Positions 9,083 through 16,678 of a stretch of 30,483 nucleotides of DNA are shown here, piece by piece. The stretch comes from an uncultured Fretibacterium sp. GTDB taxonomy: Bacteria; Synergistota; Synergistia; Synergistales; Aminobacteriaceae. Position 1 is the first letter of the stretch; each line of letters opens with the position of its first letter. The stretch lies in NCBI GenBank assembly GCA_937892105.1, contig CALAUZ010000414.1:1-30483 (forward strand), written 5' to 3'. The notes under the pieces were generated by a model. The model did no database searches and had not been told where the DNA came from. It saw nothing but the letters and a program-made list of their open reading frames with translations. A program made the translations under genes and the position numbers.

Positions 9083-9181
9083 TGAGTTCTCCTGCTCCTT
9101 GACATGGAAATAAAACTTTTTGCGTATTATATAATAACCCCAAAATATAAAGCCTTTCATAATAAGGAGACCTGATAGAAC
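9083..9181. promoter_or_regulatory. Divergent promoter region between slt-like gene and tyrS
   Basis: This 99-bp AT-rich spacer separates two divergent operons. On the + strand a TTGACA (9099-9104) precedes TATTAT (9125-9130, spacing 20) and TATAAT (9130-9135, spacing 25), neither with ideal spacing. On the - strand TATAAT reads from 9131 to 9126 with only a weak -35. AAGGAG (9164-9169) is the likely tyrS ribosome binding site, 12 bases before its ATG. No T-box leader fits in so short a space. Confidence 0.4.
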
Positions 9182-10459
9182 ATGAATGCATTTGAGACAC
9201 TGAAGGAACGCGGATATTTCGAGTGGTGTACAAATGAAGAACGCCTCGCACAGGTAATGAATGAGGAAATGGTTACAGCATACGTAGGTTTTGACCCCAC
9301 AGCAGACAGCCTCCATGTGGGACATCTTATCCCCCTTATGGCACTGGGCTGGCTTCAGAGGCTCGGACACAGACCCATAGCCCTTGCAGGCGGAGGCACA
9401 GGGTTAATCGGCGACCCTTCAGGGAAAAGCAAGGAACGCAACCTCATCACCCTTGAGGCAGTCCAGCATAATATTGAGGGTGTGAAGAAACAGCTCGTGA
9501 AGTTCCTCAACTTCAACTGCGGCGAAAACTCAGCGTTGCTCCTCAACAATTACGACTGGTTAGGCAAAATGACATTCCTCGAAGTCCTACACGATGTTGG
9601 CAAATATTTCTCCATCAACAATCTCATAGCACGCGAATATATACGTTCACGCCTCGAAGACCCCGAAAAAGGCATATCCTATACTGAGTTCTCGTACGTT
9701 CTGCTTCAGGCAATGGACTTCAAGTACCTCAACGAACACTACAACTGCCGTCTCCAGATGGGAGGAAATGACCAGCAGGGTAATCTCCTTGCAGGTTCGG
9801 ACTACATACGCAGGACATCAGGAGCAGAAGTATTCGGTTTAACACAGCCGCTTCTTCTCACATCATCAGGTACTAAGTTCGGGAAGACAGAGGCCGGTGC
9901 TGTATGGCTTGACCCGGAAAAGACAAGCCCCTACAAGTTCTACCAGTTCTGGTTCAACACTGACGACAGAGACGTTGAGAAACTCCTCAAACTCTATACG
10001 TTCATGCCGATAGACGAAATCACAGCGATAATGGCTGAACACAATAAAGCTCCCGAAAACAGAATTGCACAGAAGAGGCTTGCTTTTGAGGTTGCGCGTA
10101 CTGTTCACGGCGAGGAGACCGCAAAGAGCGTAATCACTGCCAGCGAGATACTTTTCAACCCGAAAATCGACTTTGCCGGGGTAAGTGAGGAAACCTGCGA
10201 AATGCTCAAACAGGAAGTCCCGTATTCGAGGCTTAATGGCGTAAGTTTTCCTGCCGGAGTTGTCGGGGTAATGTCAGCATCAGGCGCGTGTGTGTCCAAC
10301 GGTGAGGCAAAACGCGCTATACGTCAGGGCGGTGTGTCAGTGAACGGCGTAAAGGTTTCAGATGAAAAAGCAGAGATTGAACGCGATACCCTCATCTGCG
10401 GAAAATATATATTTGTACGTATAGGCCGAAAGAAATTCCAGATGGCCGAAATATCATAG
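9182..10459 (+). CDS. tyrS: Tyrosyl-tRNA synthetase
   Basis: This class I aminoacyl-tRNA synthetase of 425 residues charges tRNA(Tyr) in the cytosol. YVGFDPTADSLHVGH gives the HIGH-like motif HVGH at 45-48. QMGGNDQQGN (about 194-203) is the tyrosine-binding segment. KFGKT (232-236) is the KMSKS-type loop, in the KFGKS form of the TyrRS-1 group. The C-terminal ~70 residues form an S4 RNA-binding domain (AIRQGGVSVNG). It heads a long rightward operon; the next ATG follows its stop by two bases. Confidence 0.96.
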   Translation: MNAFETLKERGYFEWCTNEERLAQVMNEEMVTAYVGFDPTADSLHVGHLIPLMALGWLQRLGHRPIALAGGGTGLIGDPSGKSKERNLITLEAVQHNIEGVKKQLVKFLNFNCGENSALLLNNYDWLGKMTFLEVLHDVGKYFSINNLIAREYIRSRLEDPEKGISYTEFSYVLLQAMDFKYLNEHYNCRLQMGGNDQQGNLLAGSDYIRRTSGAEVFGLTQPLLLTSSGTKFGKTEAGAVWLDPEKTSPYKFYQFWFNTDDRDVEKLLKLYTFMPIDEITAIMAEHNKAPENRIAQKRLAFEVARTVHGEETAKSVITASEILFNPKIDFAGVSEETCEMLKQEVPYSRLNGVSFPAGVVGVMSASGACVSNGEAKRAIRQGGVSVNGVKVSDEKAEIERDTLICGKYIFVRIGRKKFQMAEIS

Positions 10460-10461
10460 TC

Positions 10462-11232
10462 ATGCATACGTGTACATGGTATATTTCGCGGTCAGTCAGC
10501 GATGTTCTTGCGCAGGTAATTCACGATATGGCCAACGCTTTGCGCAGTCATTCTCGGAACATAGACATCGACGTTATAAACGCGAAGGATTACTGCTACA
10601 AGTCAGGCTTTGAACGTGTGAAGAATATTTTTGCAAGGCGTGAGATATGGCACTTGTTCGGGAAAGCTCCATTATGGTGGCGCATAGTACGTATGCATTC
10701 CCGCACAGTTCATACACTTTTGGAGAACAGCTATTGGGCAGGTTATCCCTCACGTTTCTTCACGGAAGGTGCAAAATCAGGCGAGGCGGTAATATTTCCG
10801 GTATTTGATCCGTTAAGCTCATACAGCGAGGAAGGAAGCAGGGCGGTATTTGTTCGAGATGGGCGCAAAGTTCCCGAAGGTGATTACGAGGTTTCGGACA
10901 TATCGGAGAAATTGCTGCGGCCGGAAGCACTCAGCGGAATATACATCGCCAATGACACAGGTCCGCGTGAGGCAATGAGGGCAGGCATACTCACAATGCG
11001 GGGGGCAGCGATTGCGTCAGAGAAGTCGGGCTATCTTGACGAGATATTAGGGCCAGACGGATATTTCATGGTTCGAGATGATGAAGATTTGCCAAGAATA
11101 ATACGTCAGGGATTAGGCGACAAGGGAAGGCATTTAGCGATGTCGGCGCGTCATTTCCTGAAATCGAGGCGTTCGCACGAGAGGTGTACGGACTCGATAA
11201 TAGCGTTGTACAGGAAAGTAATATCGCAATGA
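10462..11232 (+). CDS. Short glycosyltransferase-like protein
   Basis: This 256-residue protein has a C-terminal block (about 165-225) that looks like the donor-binding part of GT4-type glycosyltransferases: NDTGPREAMRAGILTMRG, then a conserved acidic and glycine-rich stretch (GPDGYFMVRDDEDLPRII) where a nucleotide sugar would be read out. The N-terminal region has WHLFGKAPLWWR and RTVHTLL, but no full acceptor domain. GT4 enzymes are usually 350-400 residues, so it is short. It starts two bases after tyrS without a clear ribosome binding site and overlaps the next ATG (ATGA), implying coupled translation. With the acyltransferase downstream it may act in lipopolysaccharide assembly (inference). 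Confidence 0.55.
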   Translation: MHTCTWYISRSVSDVLAQVIHDMANALRSHSRNIDIDVINAKDYCYKSGFERVKNIFARREIWHLFGKAPLWWRIVRMHSRTVHTLLENSYWAGYPSRFFTEGAKSGEAVIFPVFDPLSSYSEEGSRAVFVRDGRKVPEGDYEVSDISEKLLRPEALSGIYIANDTGPREAMRAGILTMRGAAIASEKSGYLDEILGPDGYFMVRDDEDLPRIIRQGLGDKGRHLAMSARHFLKSRRSHERCTDSIIALYRKVISQ

Positions 11233-12095
11233 GTAAAGCGGCAGTAAGGGCGATAAGATTATTTGAGGCTTTTTCCGACACAGGGATACGCGGCAGGATA
11301 ACGCAAAAATTTCTGTCCGGCCTACTAAAGCTGGTACGTCCTAGAGCGAAAGTGATTGACGGCAATCTGAAACTGGGATACCCTGACAGCACGGAGAAAT
11401 GGCGAAAGAAAATGCGTTCGCTGGTATATGAAAATCTCGCATGGACTGTAACGGAGCTTCTTGCGTTACAGAGAGACCCATCACAGGCATTCAAGTGGGT
11501 TAAGAGTGTCCGCAACATGGAACTTGCCGATGAACTTTTGTCGGACAGAAAGGGTGTAATATTCCTCTCTGGTCATTTTGGGAACTGGGAGCTTCTTGCT
11601 GGGTGGTACGCACAGTATTGCAGGCGTAAAGGGCACAGATTGCACATAGTTACGCAGGAAATGCATGACGCTGATGTTTCCGGCTACATCGAGGAAATCA
11701 GAAAGAACGCTGGAATTGAACTTATCCCTAAGGACGTGTCAGTGCAGAAGTACGCTCGTATGCTGAAATCAGGAATGCACCTTGCCTTGTTGAACGACAT
11801 AGCTGGAAACGGGAAAATGATGGTTCCGTTCATGGGCCATGAGGCTACAAACATGTCCGGCCCTGCTGTAATGTCAATGCTTTCCGGTGTGCCGATAATT
11901 CCGGTATGTATTTACAGGAACGCGCCGTTTGAACACGAGATAGAGTTCTTTCCTCCTGTAGATATGCCGAGTGAAAGCATGAGCCATGAAGAGAGAGTAA
12001 GGCAGATAGTTTTAGGGTGCAATGAGGCGATTGAACGTTTCATCAGGAAGAAGCCGGAATTATGGTTCTGGCTTCACAAGAGATGGAGGCCATGA
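11229..12095 (+). CDS. LpxL/HtrB-family lipid A acyltransferase
   Basis: This 288-residue inner-membrane-associated acyltransferase is of the lysophospholipid/lipid A late acyltransferase family. The catalytic HxxxxE motif is in SGHFGNWELL, and later blocks (MMVPFMGHEATNMSGPAVMSML followed by GVPIIPVCIYR, and the C-terminal PELWFWLHKRWRP) match the family. Such enzymes add a secondary acyl chain to lipid A precursors on the cytoplasmic face of the inner membrane. The ATG at 11229 overlaps the preceding stop (ATGA). An in-frame upstream ATG at 11184 lies inside the previous gene and is unlikely. Its presence is the best evidence in the window for an outer membrane. Chain length and exact position acylated are not readable. 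Confidence 0.87.
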   Translation: MSKAAVRAIRLFEAFSDTGIRGRITQKFLSGLLKLVRPRAKVIDGNLKLGYPDSTEKWRKKMRSLVYENLAWTVTELLALQRDPSQAFKWVKSVRNMELADELLSDRKGVIFLSGHFGNWELLAGWYAQYCRRKGHRLHIVTQEMHDADVSGYIEEIRKNAGIELIPKDVSVQKYARMLKSGMHLALLNDIAGNGKMMVPFMGHEATNMSGPAVMSMLSGVPIIPVCIYRNAPFEHEIEFFPPVDMPSESMSHEERVRQIVLGCNEAIERFIRKKPELWFWLHKRWRP

Positions 12096-12110
12096 GGGGG
12101 GGAATAAAAA

Positions 12111-12485
12111 ATGTTACTGAGCAAGGATTTCACGTTTGACGCAGCGCATAATCTTGTGCATTATCACGGGAAGTGCGAGAGGCTTCACGGGCATACGTAC
12201 AAGTTGAGGGTTGTGCTTGAGGGCCAGCCAAATTCTGAAGGAATGATTATGGACTTCATCGAGCTTAAAGCCATAGTGAACGAACGGGCAGTATCACGTC
12301 TTGACCACGCATACATCAATGACATAATCCCTCAGCCCAGTGCGGAGAATATAGCCCTATGGGTATGGCGTGAGATTGAAGAATATGTCAGGCGGGAGAA
12401 TTGCAGTCTTTACGAGGTTATTGCGTGGGAGACTGCTGACAGCTTCGTAACTGTAAGAAGGGAAGATGTGAATTGCCTGAAATAG
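12111..12485 (+). CDS. queD: 6-carboxy-5,6,7,8-tetrahydropterin synthase
   Basis: This 124-residue member of the 6-pyruvoyl-tetrahydropterin synthase family converts 7,8-dihydroneopterin triphosphate to 6-carboxytetrahydropterin, the second step to preQ0/queuosine. FDAAHNLVHYHGKCERLHGHTY gives the zinc ligands H13, H26 and H28 and the catalytic cysteine C22. Later LDHAYIND and the C-terminal YEVIAWET complete the T-fold. The start is ATG 12111 after a G-rich site (GGGGGGAA). FolE2, which makes its substrate from GTP, is three genes downstream, supporting the pterin role. QueC and QueE are not in the window. Confidence 0.93.
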   Translation: MLLSKDFTFDAAHNLVHYHGKCERLHGHTYKLRVVLEGQPNSEGMIMDFIELKAIVNERAVSRLDHAYINDIIPQPSAENIALWVWREIEEYVRRENCSLYEVIAWETADSFVTVRREDVNCLK

Positions 12486-12727
12486 CAAGGTTTTACGGTT
12501 TAATCATCAAGATGTACTTTATGCAGAATGAACATAATCCGCCGCATTTTCACGCGTTATACGGCGAATATATGGGTGAGTTTGACATAAATACTCTGGA
12601 TATGCTCAGAGGAGATTTGCCGCCCCGTGCAGTCAGTATCGTTAAAGAATGGGCAGGGCTTCATCAGTCCGAGCTTATGGAGATGTGGAACTCACAGAAT
12701 ATCCGCAGGCTTCCTCCGCTGGATTAG
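12473..12727 (+). CDS. DUF4160 family small protein
   Basis: This 84-residue protein matches DUF4160 as I know it: PEIARFYGLIIKMYF, then NPPHFHALYGEY, and LPPRAVSIVKEWAGLHQSELMEMW. It starts at TTG 12473, overlapping the queD end by 13 bases, with an AAGGGAAG site upstream. DUF4160 genes are often found next to DUF2442 genes, as here. A toxin-antitoxin role has been suggested for such pairs but I cannot confirm it from sequence. The HFH cluster could bind metal or act in catalysis (inference). Confidence 0.85.
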   Translation: MPEIARFYGLIIKMYFMQNEHNPPHFHALYGEYMGEFDINTLDMLRGDLPPRAVSIVKEWAGLHQSELMEMWNSQNIRRLPPLD

Positions 12728-12731
12728 TGTC

Positions 12732-13010
12732 ATGTCATTTCACAGGCTGAAGAATGTTACTCCGCTTCCTGATTTCATGCTGAGGGCAGAGTTTCAGGAC
12801 GGTACGACAAAGACTTACGATGTCAAGCCTATTATGTCAAAAATTCCCGTGTTCGATATGCTGAGATATGTTCACGGACTGTTTGAACAGGTCAGAGTTG
12901 ACGCGGGGGGGTATGGCATTGTGTGGAATGAACTTATAGATCTTAGCTGTGATGAATTATACGAGAACGGAAGGGCGTATAACAATGAAGGACGTACAGA
13001 AGGAATTTGA
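12732..13010 (+). CDS. DUF2442 family small protein
   Basis: This 92-residue protein of the DUF2442 family has the pattern LKNVTPLPDFMLRAEFQDG...YDVKPIM, then FDMLRYVHGLFEQVRVD, and GIVWNELIDLSCDELYENG. It starts at ATG 12732, five bases after the DUF4160 stop. A longer in-frame extension upstream lies inside the DUF4160 gene and is not supported. Its 3' end overlaps folE2 by 26 bases. Function is unknown; the DUF4160 neighbour is the usual partner. Confidence 0.82.
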   Translation: MSFHRLKNVTPLPDFMLRAEFQDGTTKTYDVKPIMSKIPVFDMLRYVHGLFEQVRVDAGGYGIVWNELIDLSCDELYENGRAYNNEGRTEGI

Positions 13011-13767
13011 CCCCCGTAATATCCAGATTGACCGCGTAGGTGTAAGGAACGTAAGCTGTCCCATAATATCGCTCTACCATGACGGAGGAACTCAGGACAC
13101 CATCGCAAATATATCCATGAGTGTAATGCTTCCCCGCGAATACAGAGGTACTCACATGAGCCGCTTTATTGAGACACTCGAAGAGTACAGGGGCAGGGTA
13201 TCACCGCATAACCTCGAAGCATTCACCCGAAGGCTCTGCGAAAAACTCAACGCTCCTGAAGGCAGCATAGATATAGAATTCCCCTACTACTTCCGAAAAA
13301 AAGCTCCCGTATCAGGCATTGAGAGTTTCAGCAAGTGTGAGGCCTGCATTCAGACCGATTACATTGAAGGGAAACATTTCGACATGATTATCGGCGTATC
13401 CCTCAGCGTTCAGACATTATGCCCGTGTTCCAAAGAAATATCGAGTTACGGGGCGCATAACCAGAGAGCAGTCGTATCGGTTAAAGTTAGGTGCGTATCA
13501 CTGGTATGGTTCGAGGAGTTAATCGCAATGATTGAGGCTTCAGCTTCATCACCTCTGTATACCCTTCTGAAGCGTGAGGACGAAAAATACATCACCGAAC
13601 ACGCTTACGAGAACCCGAGATTTGTTGAGGACGTAATCCGTGAGCTTGCAGTGAGGCTTGATGATGACGACCGTATAACATGGTACAGCATAAGTGTGGA
13701 AAGTCAGGAGAGCATACATGAACATAACGCATTTGCGGAACTTGAGCGAGATAAGATGACTTCATGA
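12985..13767 (+). CDS. folE2: GTP cyclohydrolase I type 2 (FolE2)
   Basis: This 260-residue COG1469-type GTP cyclohydrolase hydrolyses GTP to 7,8-dihydroneopterin triphosphate, feeding folate and queuosine synthesis. VGVRNVSCPI at the N-terminus and LCPCSKEISSYGAHNQR (C146, C148 region) are signatures of this zinc-independent type, which uses Mn or other metals and often replaces zinc-dependent FolE. The start is ATG 12985, with GGAAGGG upstream; an in-frame ATG at 12949 is buried further into DUF2442. It is translationally overlapped with the DUF2442 gene and with the next gene (ATGA at 13764-13767). Confidence 0.94.
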   Translation: MKDVQKEFDPRNIQIDRVGVRNVSCPIISLYHDGGTQDTIANISMSVMLPREYRGTHMSRFIETLEEYRGRVSPHNLEAFTRRLCEKLNAPEGSIDIEFPYYFRKKAPVSGIESFSKCEACIQTDYIEGKHFDMIIGVSLSVQTLCPCSKEISSYGAHNQRAVVSVKVRCVSLVWFEELIAMIEASASSPLYTLLKREDEKYITEHAYENPRFVEDVIRELAVRLDDDDRITWYSISVESQESIHEHNAFAELERDKMTS

Positions 13768-14693
13768 GCAGACGAAAACGCAGGGGTCTTCCGCAGAGAT
13801 TACTATACTACTCGATAATAGTATTCATATTCTTAATGGCCTACAGGGTCTACAGAGTGTGGTTTGAAAACTACAGGCTTTCGCACCCCCAAGTCATAGA
13901 GGCAATAACAACAAGTTACAGCGAGGAACAGCCGCTTGAAGGGATATTGTTATGGGACGAACACCTCATATACGCGCCGCAGGACGGAATATTAACATAC
14001 CCTTCGCCTCGTCCCAGAATGGTCTCAAAAGGAGAGATACTGGCAGCGATTGACGGTACAGCAGTCCGCGCACCATACCCTGCATACTTCTATCCTGGAC
14101 TTGACGGACAGGAAGGTAACTGGGTATACCCTAAGTTGTGGCCGGATTTTGCTTCATTCCCAGAGTTTCAGGACGCAAGCCTCATTGAGAACGGTACAAT
14201 AATGCACAGGGGAGATGCCATAGGTAAGCTGGTTCCTCAGCCGCAAGTTCTAAGGTGCATAGCATACCTTGATTACACGCCGTCTCTCGAACGAGTACTA
14301 GGGAACAAGGAAAATCCCTTCATAAGAATACGCACAGAGTATGAGGGCAAAGAACGTAAAGCAGAAGTTGTAGCGGTTAAATCATCGGTGCAAAAGTTGA
14401 AAGTTTATTTGAGGCTGCCGTTTTTCCCGCCGGGATTGCTGCGTTCAAGGTCATTCACTGCAAGCGTTGTTACGGATATACAGAAGGGAATAATGGTTCC
14501 TGACACTGCGGTAATAACAAAGGACGGGAAAAATCAGGTATTCATTCTTCAGGGCAACAGCCCTGTATCGCAAGATGTAGAGGGTTTTCCGGCAGACGAG
14601 CGAAACTTCTTCATCGAAAAGGGAGTAAGGCATGGCGACAAACTAATACTTGACGCGGGCATGATAAAGGACGCTACCGAAAGGATATGGTGA
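13764..14693 (+). CDS. HlyD-like membrane-anchored protein
   Basis: This 309-residue protein has a basic N-terminus (SRRKRRGLPQR), one membrane helix (about 13-29) and an extracytoplasmic body resembling periplasmic adaptor (HlyD-type) proteins: a lipoyl/barrel-like segment (EGILLWDEHLIYAPQDGILTY) and a C-terminal beta domain (IMVPDTAVITKDGKNQVFIL ends this block). No long coiled-coil hairpin is evident. Proteins of this kind occur beside yggS-sepF-divIVA in many Firmicutes and related bacteria, which suggests an envelope or division role. No cognate transporter is in the window. Function is uncertain. Confidence 0.65.
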   Translation: MSRRKRRGLPQRLLYYSIIVFIFLMAYRVYRVWFENYRLSHPQVIEAITTSYSEEQPLEGILLWDEHLIYAPQDGILTYPSPRPRMVSKGEILAAIDGTAVRAPYPAYFYPGLDGQEGNWVYPKLWPDFASFPEFQDASLIENGTIMHRGDAIGKLVPQPQVLRCIAYLDYTPSLERVLGNKENPFIRIRTEYEGKERKAEVVAVKSSVQKLKVYLRLPFFPPGLLRSRSFTASVVTDIQKGIMVPDTAVITKDGKNQVFILQGNSPVSQDVEGFPADERNFFIEKGVRHGDKLILDAGMIKDATERIW

Positions 14694-14695
14694 AA

Positions 14696-15373
14696 ATGGA
14701 CGCTGAACAGATACGTGAACGCATAGAGAACGCAAGGATTAAGGCAGGTAGGACGGATAAGGTATATTTTGCGGCGGTCAGCAAGACCAGGACGGTCAGC
14801 GAGATGAAGGAGGCTGAAGCGATAGACTGGGTTGACTTTTTCGGCGAAAACAGGGTTCAGGAAGCAGAGGCGAAACGGAAGTCATATGGTTCATCACGGA
14901 TAGCGTGGAGGCTGATCGGCCATCTTCAGGCGAACAAGGCAAGGAAAGCGGCAGAAATCTTCGACACAATAGACAGCGTTGACAGCATAGACCTTGCACA
15001 GAGGCTTGACAGGATAGCTGGTGAGTTTGGGAAAATTATCCCCGTATTAATCGAGGTCAATACTTCAGGCGAGGCAAGCAAGTCCGGCATTGAACCAGAG
15101 AAATTCACGGAGCTTCTTGACGCTGTAACACTGTGCGGAAATCTAAGGCTTGATGGGCTGATGACAGTTGGGCCTCTGACAGATGAAGAACGGGAGATAA
15201 GGCGTTCTTTTGCAAACTTGAGGGGGCTTTCCGAGAATGCCAGAGAGAGAACGGGGTTAGCACTGCCGGTTCTGTCTATGGGTATGAGCGGTGATTTTGA
15301 GATAGCGATAGAGGAGGGCAGTACGCTTGTTCGTATAGGAACATTGTTATTCGGCCCAAGAGTTTATGTGTAA
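14696..15373 (+). CDS. yggS: YggS family PLP-binding homeostasis protein
   Basis: This protein of about 225 residues belongs to the pyridoxal-5'-phosphate homeostasis (PLPBP/YggS/YlmE) family. FAAVSKTR carries the PLP lysine, followed by FFGENRVQEAEAK, WRLIGHLQANKARKA, LIEVNTSGEASKSGI and LSMGMSGDFEIAIEEGSTLVRIG. It binds PLP and buffers its level; it has no known catalysis. An ATG at 14687 is also in frame, but its AAGG is only two bases away, while 14696 has GAAAGG about 11 bases upstream. It lies in the conserved yggS-sepF-divIVA cluster. I did not find the usual YlmG between sepF and divIVA. Confidence 0.94.
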   Translation: MDAEQIRERIENARIKAGRTDKVYFAAVSKTRTVSEMKEAEAIDWVDFFGENRVQEAEAKRKSYGSSRIAWRLIGHLQANKARKAAEIFDTIDSVDSIDLAQRLDRIAGEFGKIIPVLIEVNTSGEASKSGIEPEKFTELLDAVTLCGNLRLDGLMTVGPLTDEEREIRRSFANLRGLSENARERTGLALPVLSMGMSGDFEIAIEEGSTLVRIGTLLFGPRVYV

Positions 15374-15437
15374 TGTATAATTTTCGTGGTATATTTATCG
15401 TAATCAGAAATACATAATTTACGGGAGGCGTTTAACC

Positions 15438-15857
15438 TTGAACATCATGAAATTCTTTGGCTTCGAGACAGACGAGGACGACTACGACGACAACGACGAC
15501 TACACAGACGATAAGCGCAGAAAATCATCATCATCACGCAGGGAAAGCTCATCACGTTCAGGATCTTCCGGCAGCTCCAGCTCATCAGGAAAGTTAATCC
15601 TCTTCAACGGTGTTGCGTCAGACAATGACAAACGCAGATTACGTGAAGCCTTCAACAACGGTGCAATGATATTAATCGACCTTCATGAACTTAACCAGCG
15701 CGAATTTGACGAGGACGGAAAAGACTTCATAACGTTCATGGGAGGGGTAGCATTTGCCCGCAATGGTGAGCTGAAATTCATAGAGCCAGCACAGTATCTT
15801 GTTACGCCGCGAGCAGACATGTTTGAAGTATGGCCGGAGGAGGACACACACGAATGA
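15438..15857 (+). CDS. sepF: Cell division protein SepF
   Basis: The 139-residue SepF anchors FtsZ to the membrane and organises the septum. It starts with an amphipathic membrane-binding helix (MNIMKFFGF), followed by an acidic and Ser-rich linker (DDYDDNDDYTDD, then a run of serines, about 12-55). The SepF core is about 56-135 (LILFNGVASDNDKRRLREAF followed by NNGAMILIDLHEL, and ITFMGGVAFARNG). The start is TTG 15438 with GGGAGG upstream at good spacing; ATG 15447 is a shorter alternative. The 64-bp spacer upstream contains TATAAT (15376-15381) without a good -35. The next start (divIVA) overlaps its stop. Confidence 0.93.
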   Translation: MNIMKFFGFETDEDDYDDNDDYTDDKRRKSSSSRRESSSRSGSSGSSSSSGKLILFNGVASDNDKRRLREAFNNGAMILIDLHELNQREFDEDGKDFITFMGGVAFARNGELKFIEPAQYLVTPRADMFEVWPEEDTHE

Positions 15858-16678
15858 GCGATTTACTCACAGCAAAAGATGTAGAAGTCAAAGTGTTCAA
15901 GAAGGTGCGTTTCGGCGGGTATTCTGTTCCTGAAGTCGAGGATTTTCTGAACCAGATAGCAGATGACCTTGAAGCATATGCTACTCAGCTTGACGAGAAG
16001 GAAGCGAGGATACAGGAGCTTGAAGCCTTTGTGAAGAAGCAGGAGGCCATGACAGACGCGATAAAGGACGCGTTAATCCAGGCACGGAAAGCCGCTAAGG
16101 ACATGGAGGATCAGGCTAAGGCTCAGACCGAGAAGATTATCGCAGAAGCTCAGGAGGAAGCGCAGAGGCATATTGCAGAGGCAGACGGGAAGGTTCAGGA
16201 ACGTCTTGACGAAGCGGAAAGGCAGATACATGAACGCCTTGTAGAAGCTGACAGGAAGGCCGGAGACATAATGGCCAGAGCCAGAGTATCGGCAGACGAG
16301 ATAGTACAGACATCGCAGGACAGGCGCACTAAAGCCGAGCAGTCATTGAGCAACATCGAGCATGAACTGGAATCCCGCAGGCGCGAGGCAGAGGACAAGG
16401 CAGAGGAAATCATCTCCACAGCCCGCACAGAAGCCAGAAAACTTGTAGCTGACGCAGAACATGAAGCCTCAGAATACAGTGAACAGATACGCTTCCTAAG
16501 CCTCCAGAAACAACAGTTCCTAAAGGATACGGTATCGTTGCTGCTTGACTTCGGGAAGATTATAGACCGCGCTCAGGAAGACACTGAAGCAGAGATGCAG
16601 GACATTCCAGCAAGGACTGATACTGCTGAACATGAACACCCTGCAAACTTCATGAATGACAGCGTGGAAGAAGGTTAA
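15854..16678 (+). CDS. divIVA: DivIVA-domain cell division protein
   Basis: This 274-residue protein has an N-terminal DivIVA membrane-curvature domain (LTAKDVEVKVFKKVRFGGY, then SVPEVEDFLNQIADDLEAY) and a long coiled coil rich in Ala/Glu/Lys heptads (about 45-220). It probably localises to negatively curved membrane at the septum or poles. The ATG at 15854 overlaps the sepF stop, with GGAGGAGGA upstream. An in-frame ATG at 15830 lies inside sepF and is unlikely. Its 3' end overlaps recG by 23 bases. DivIVA is uncommon in diderm bacteria outside a few phyla. Confidence 0.9.
   Translation: MSDLLTAKDVEVKVFKKVRFGGYSVPEVEDFLNQIADDLEAYATQLDEKEARIQELEAFVKKQEAMTDAIKDALIQARKAAKDMEDQAKAQTEKIIAEAQEEAQRHIAEADGKVQERLDEAERQIHERLVEADRKAGDIMARARVSADEIVQTSQDRRTKAEQSLSNIEHELESRRREAEDKAEEIISTARTEARKLVADAEHEASEYSEQIRFLSLQKQQFLKDTVSLLLDFGKIIDRAQEDTEAEMQDIPARTDTAEHEHPANFMNDSVEEG

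Noticed and set aside
12096..12110. preQ1 riboswitch before queD
   Set aside because: Only 15 bases separate it from the preceding gene, too short for an aptamer, and no preQ1 core was seen.
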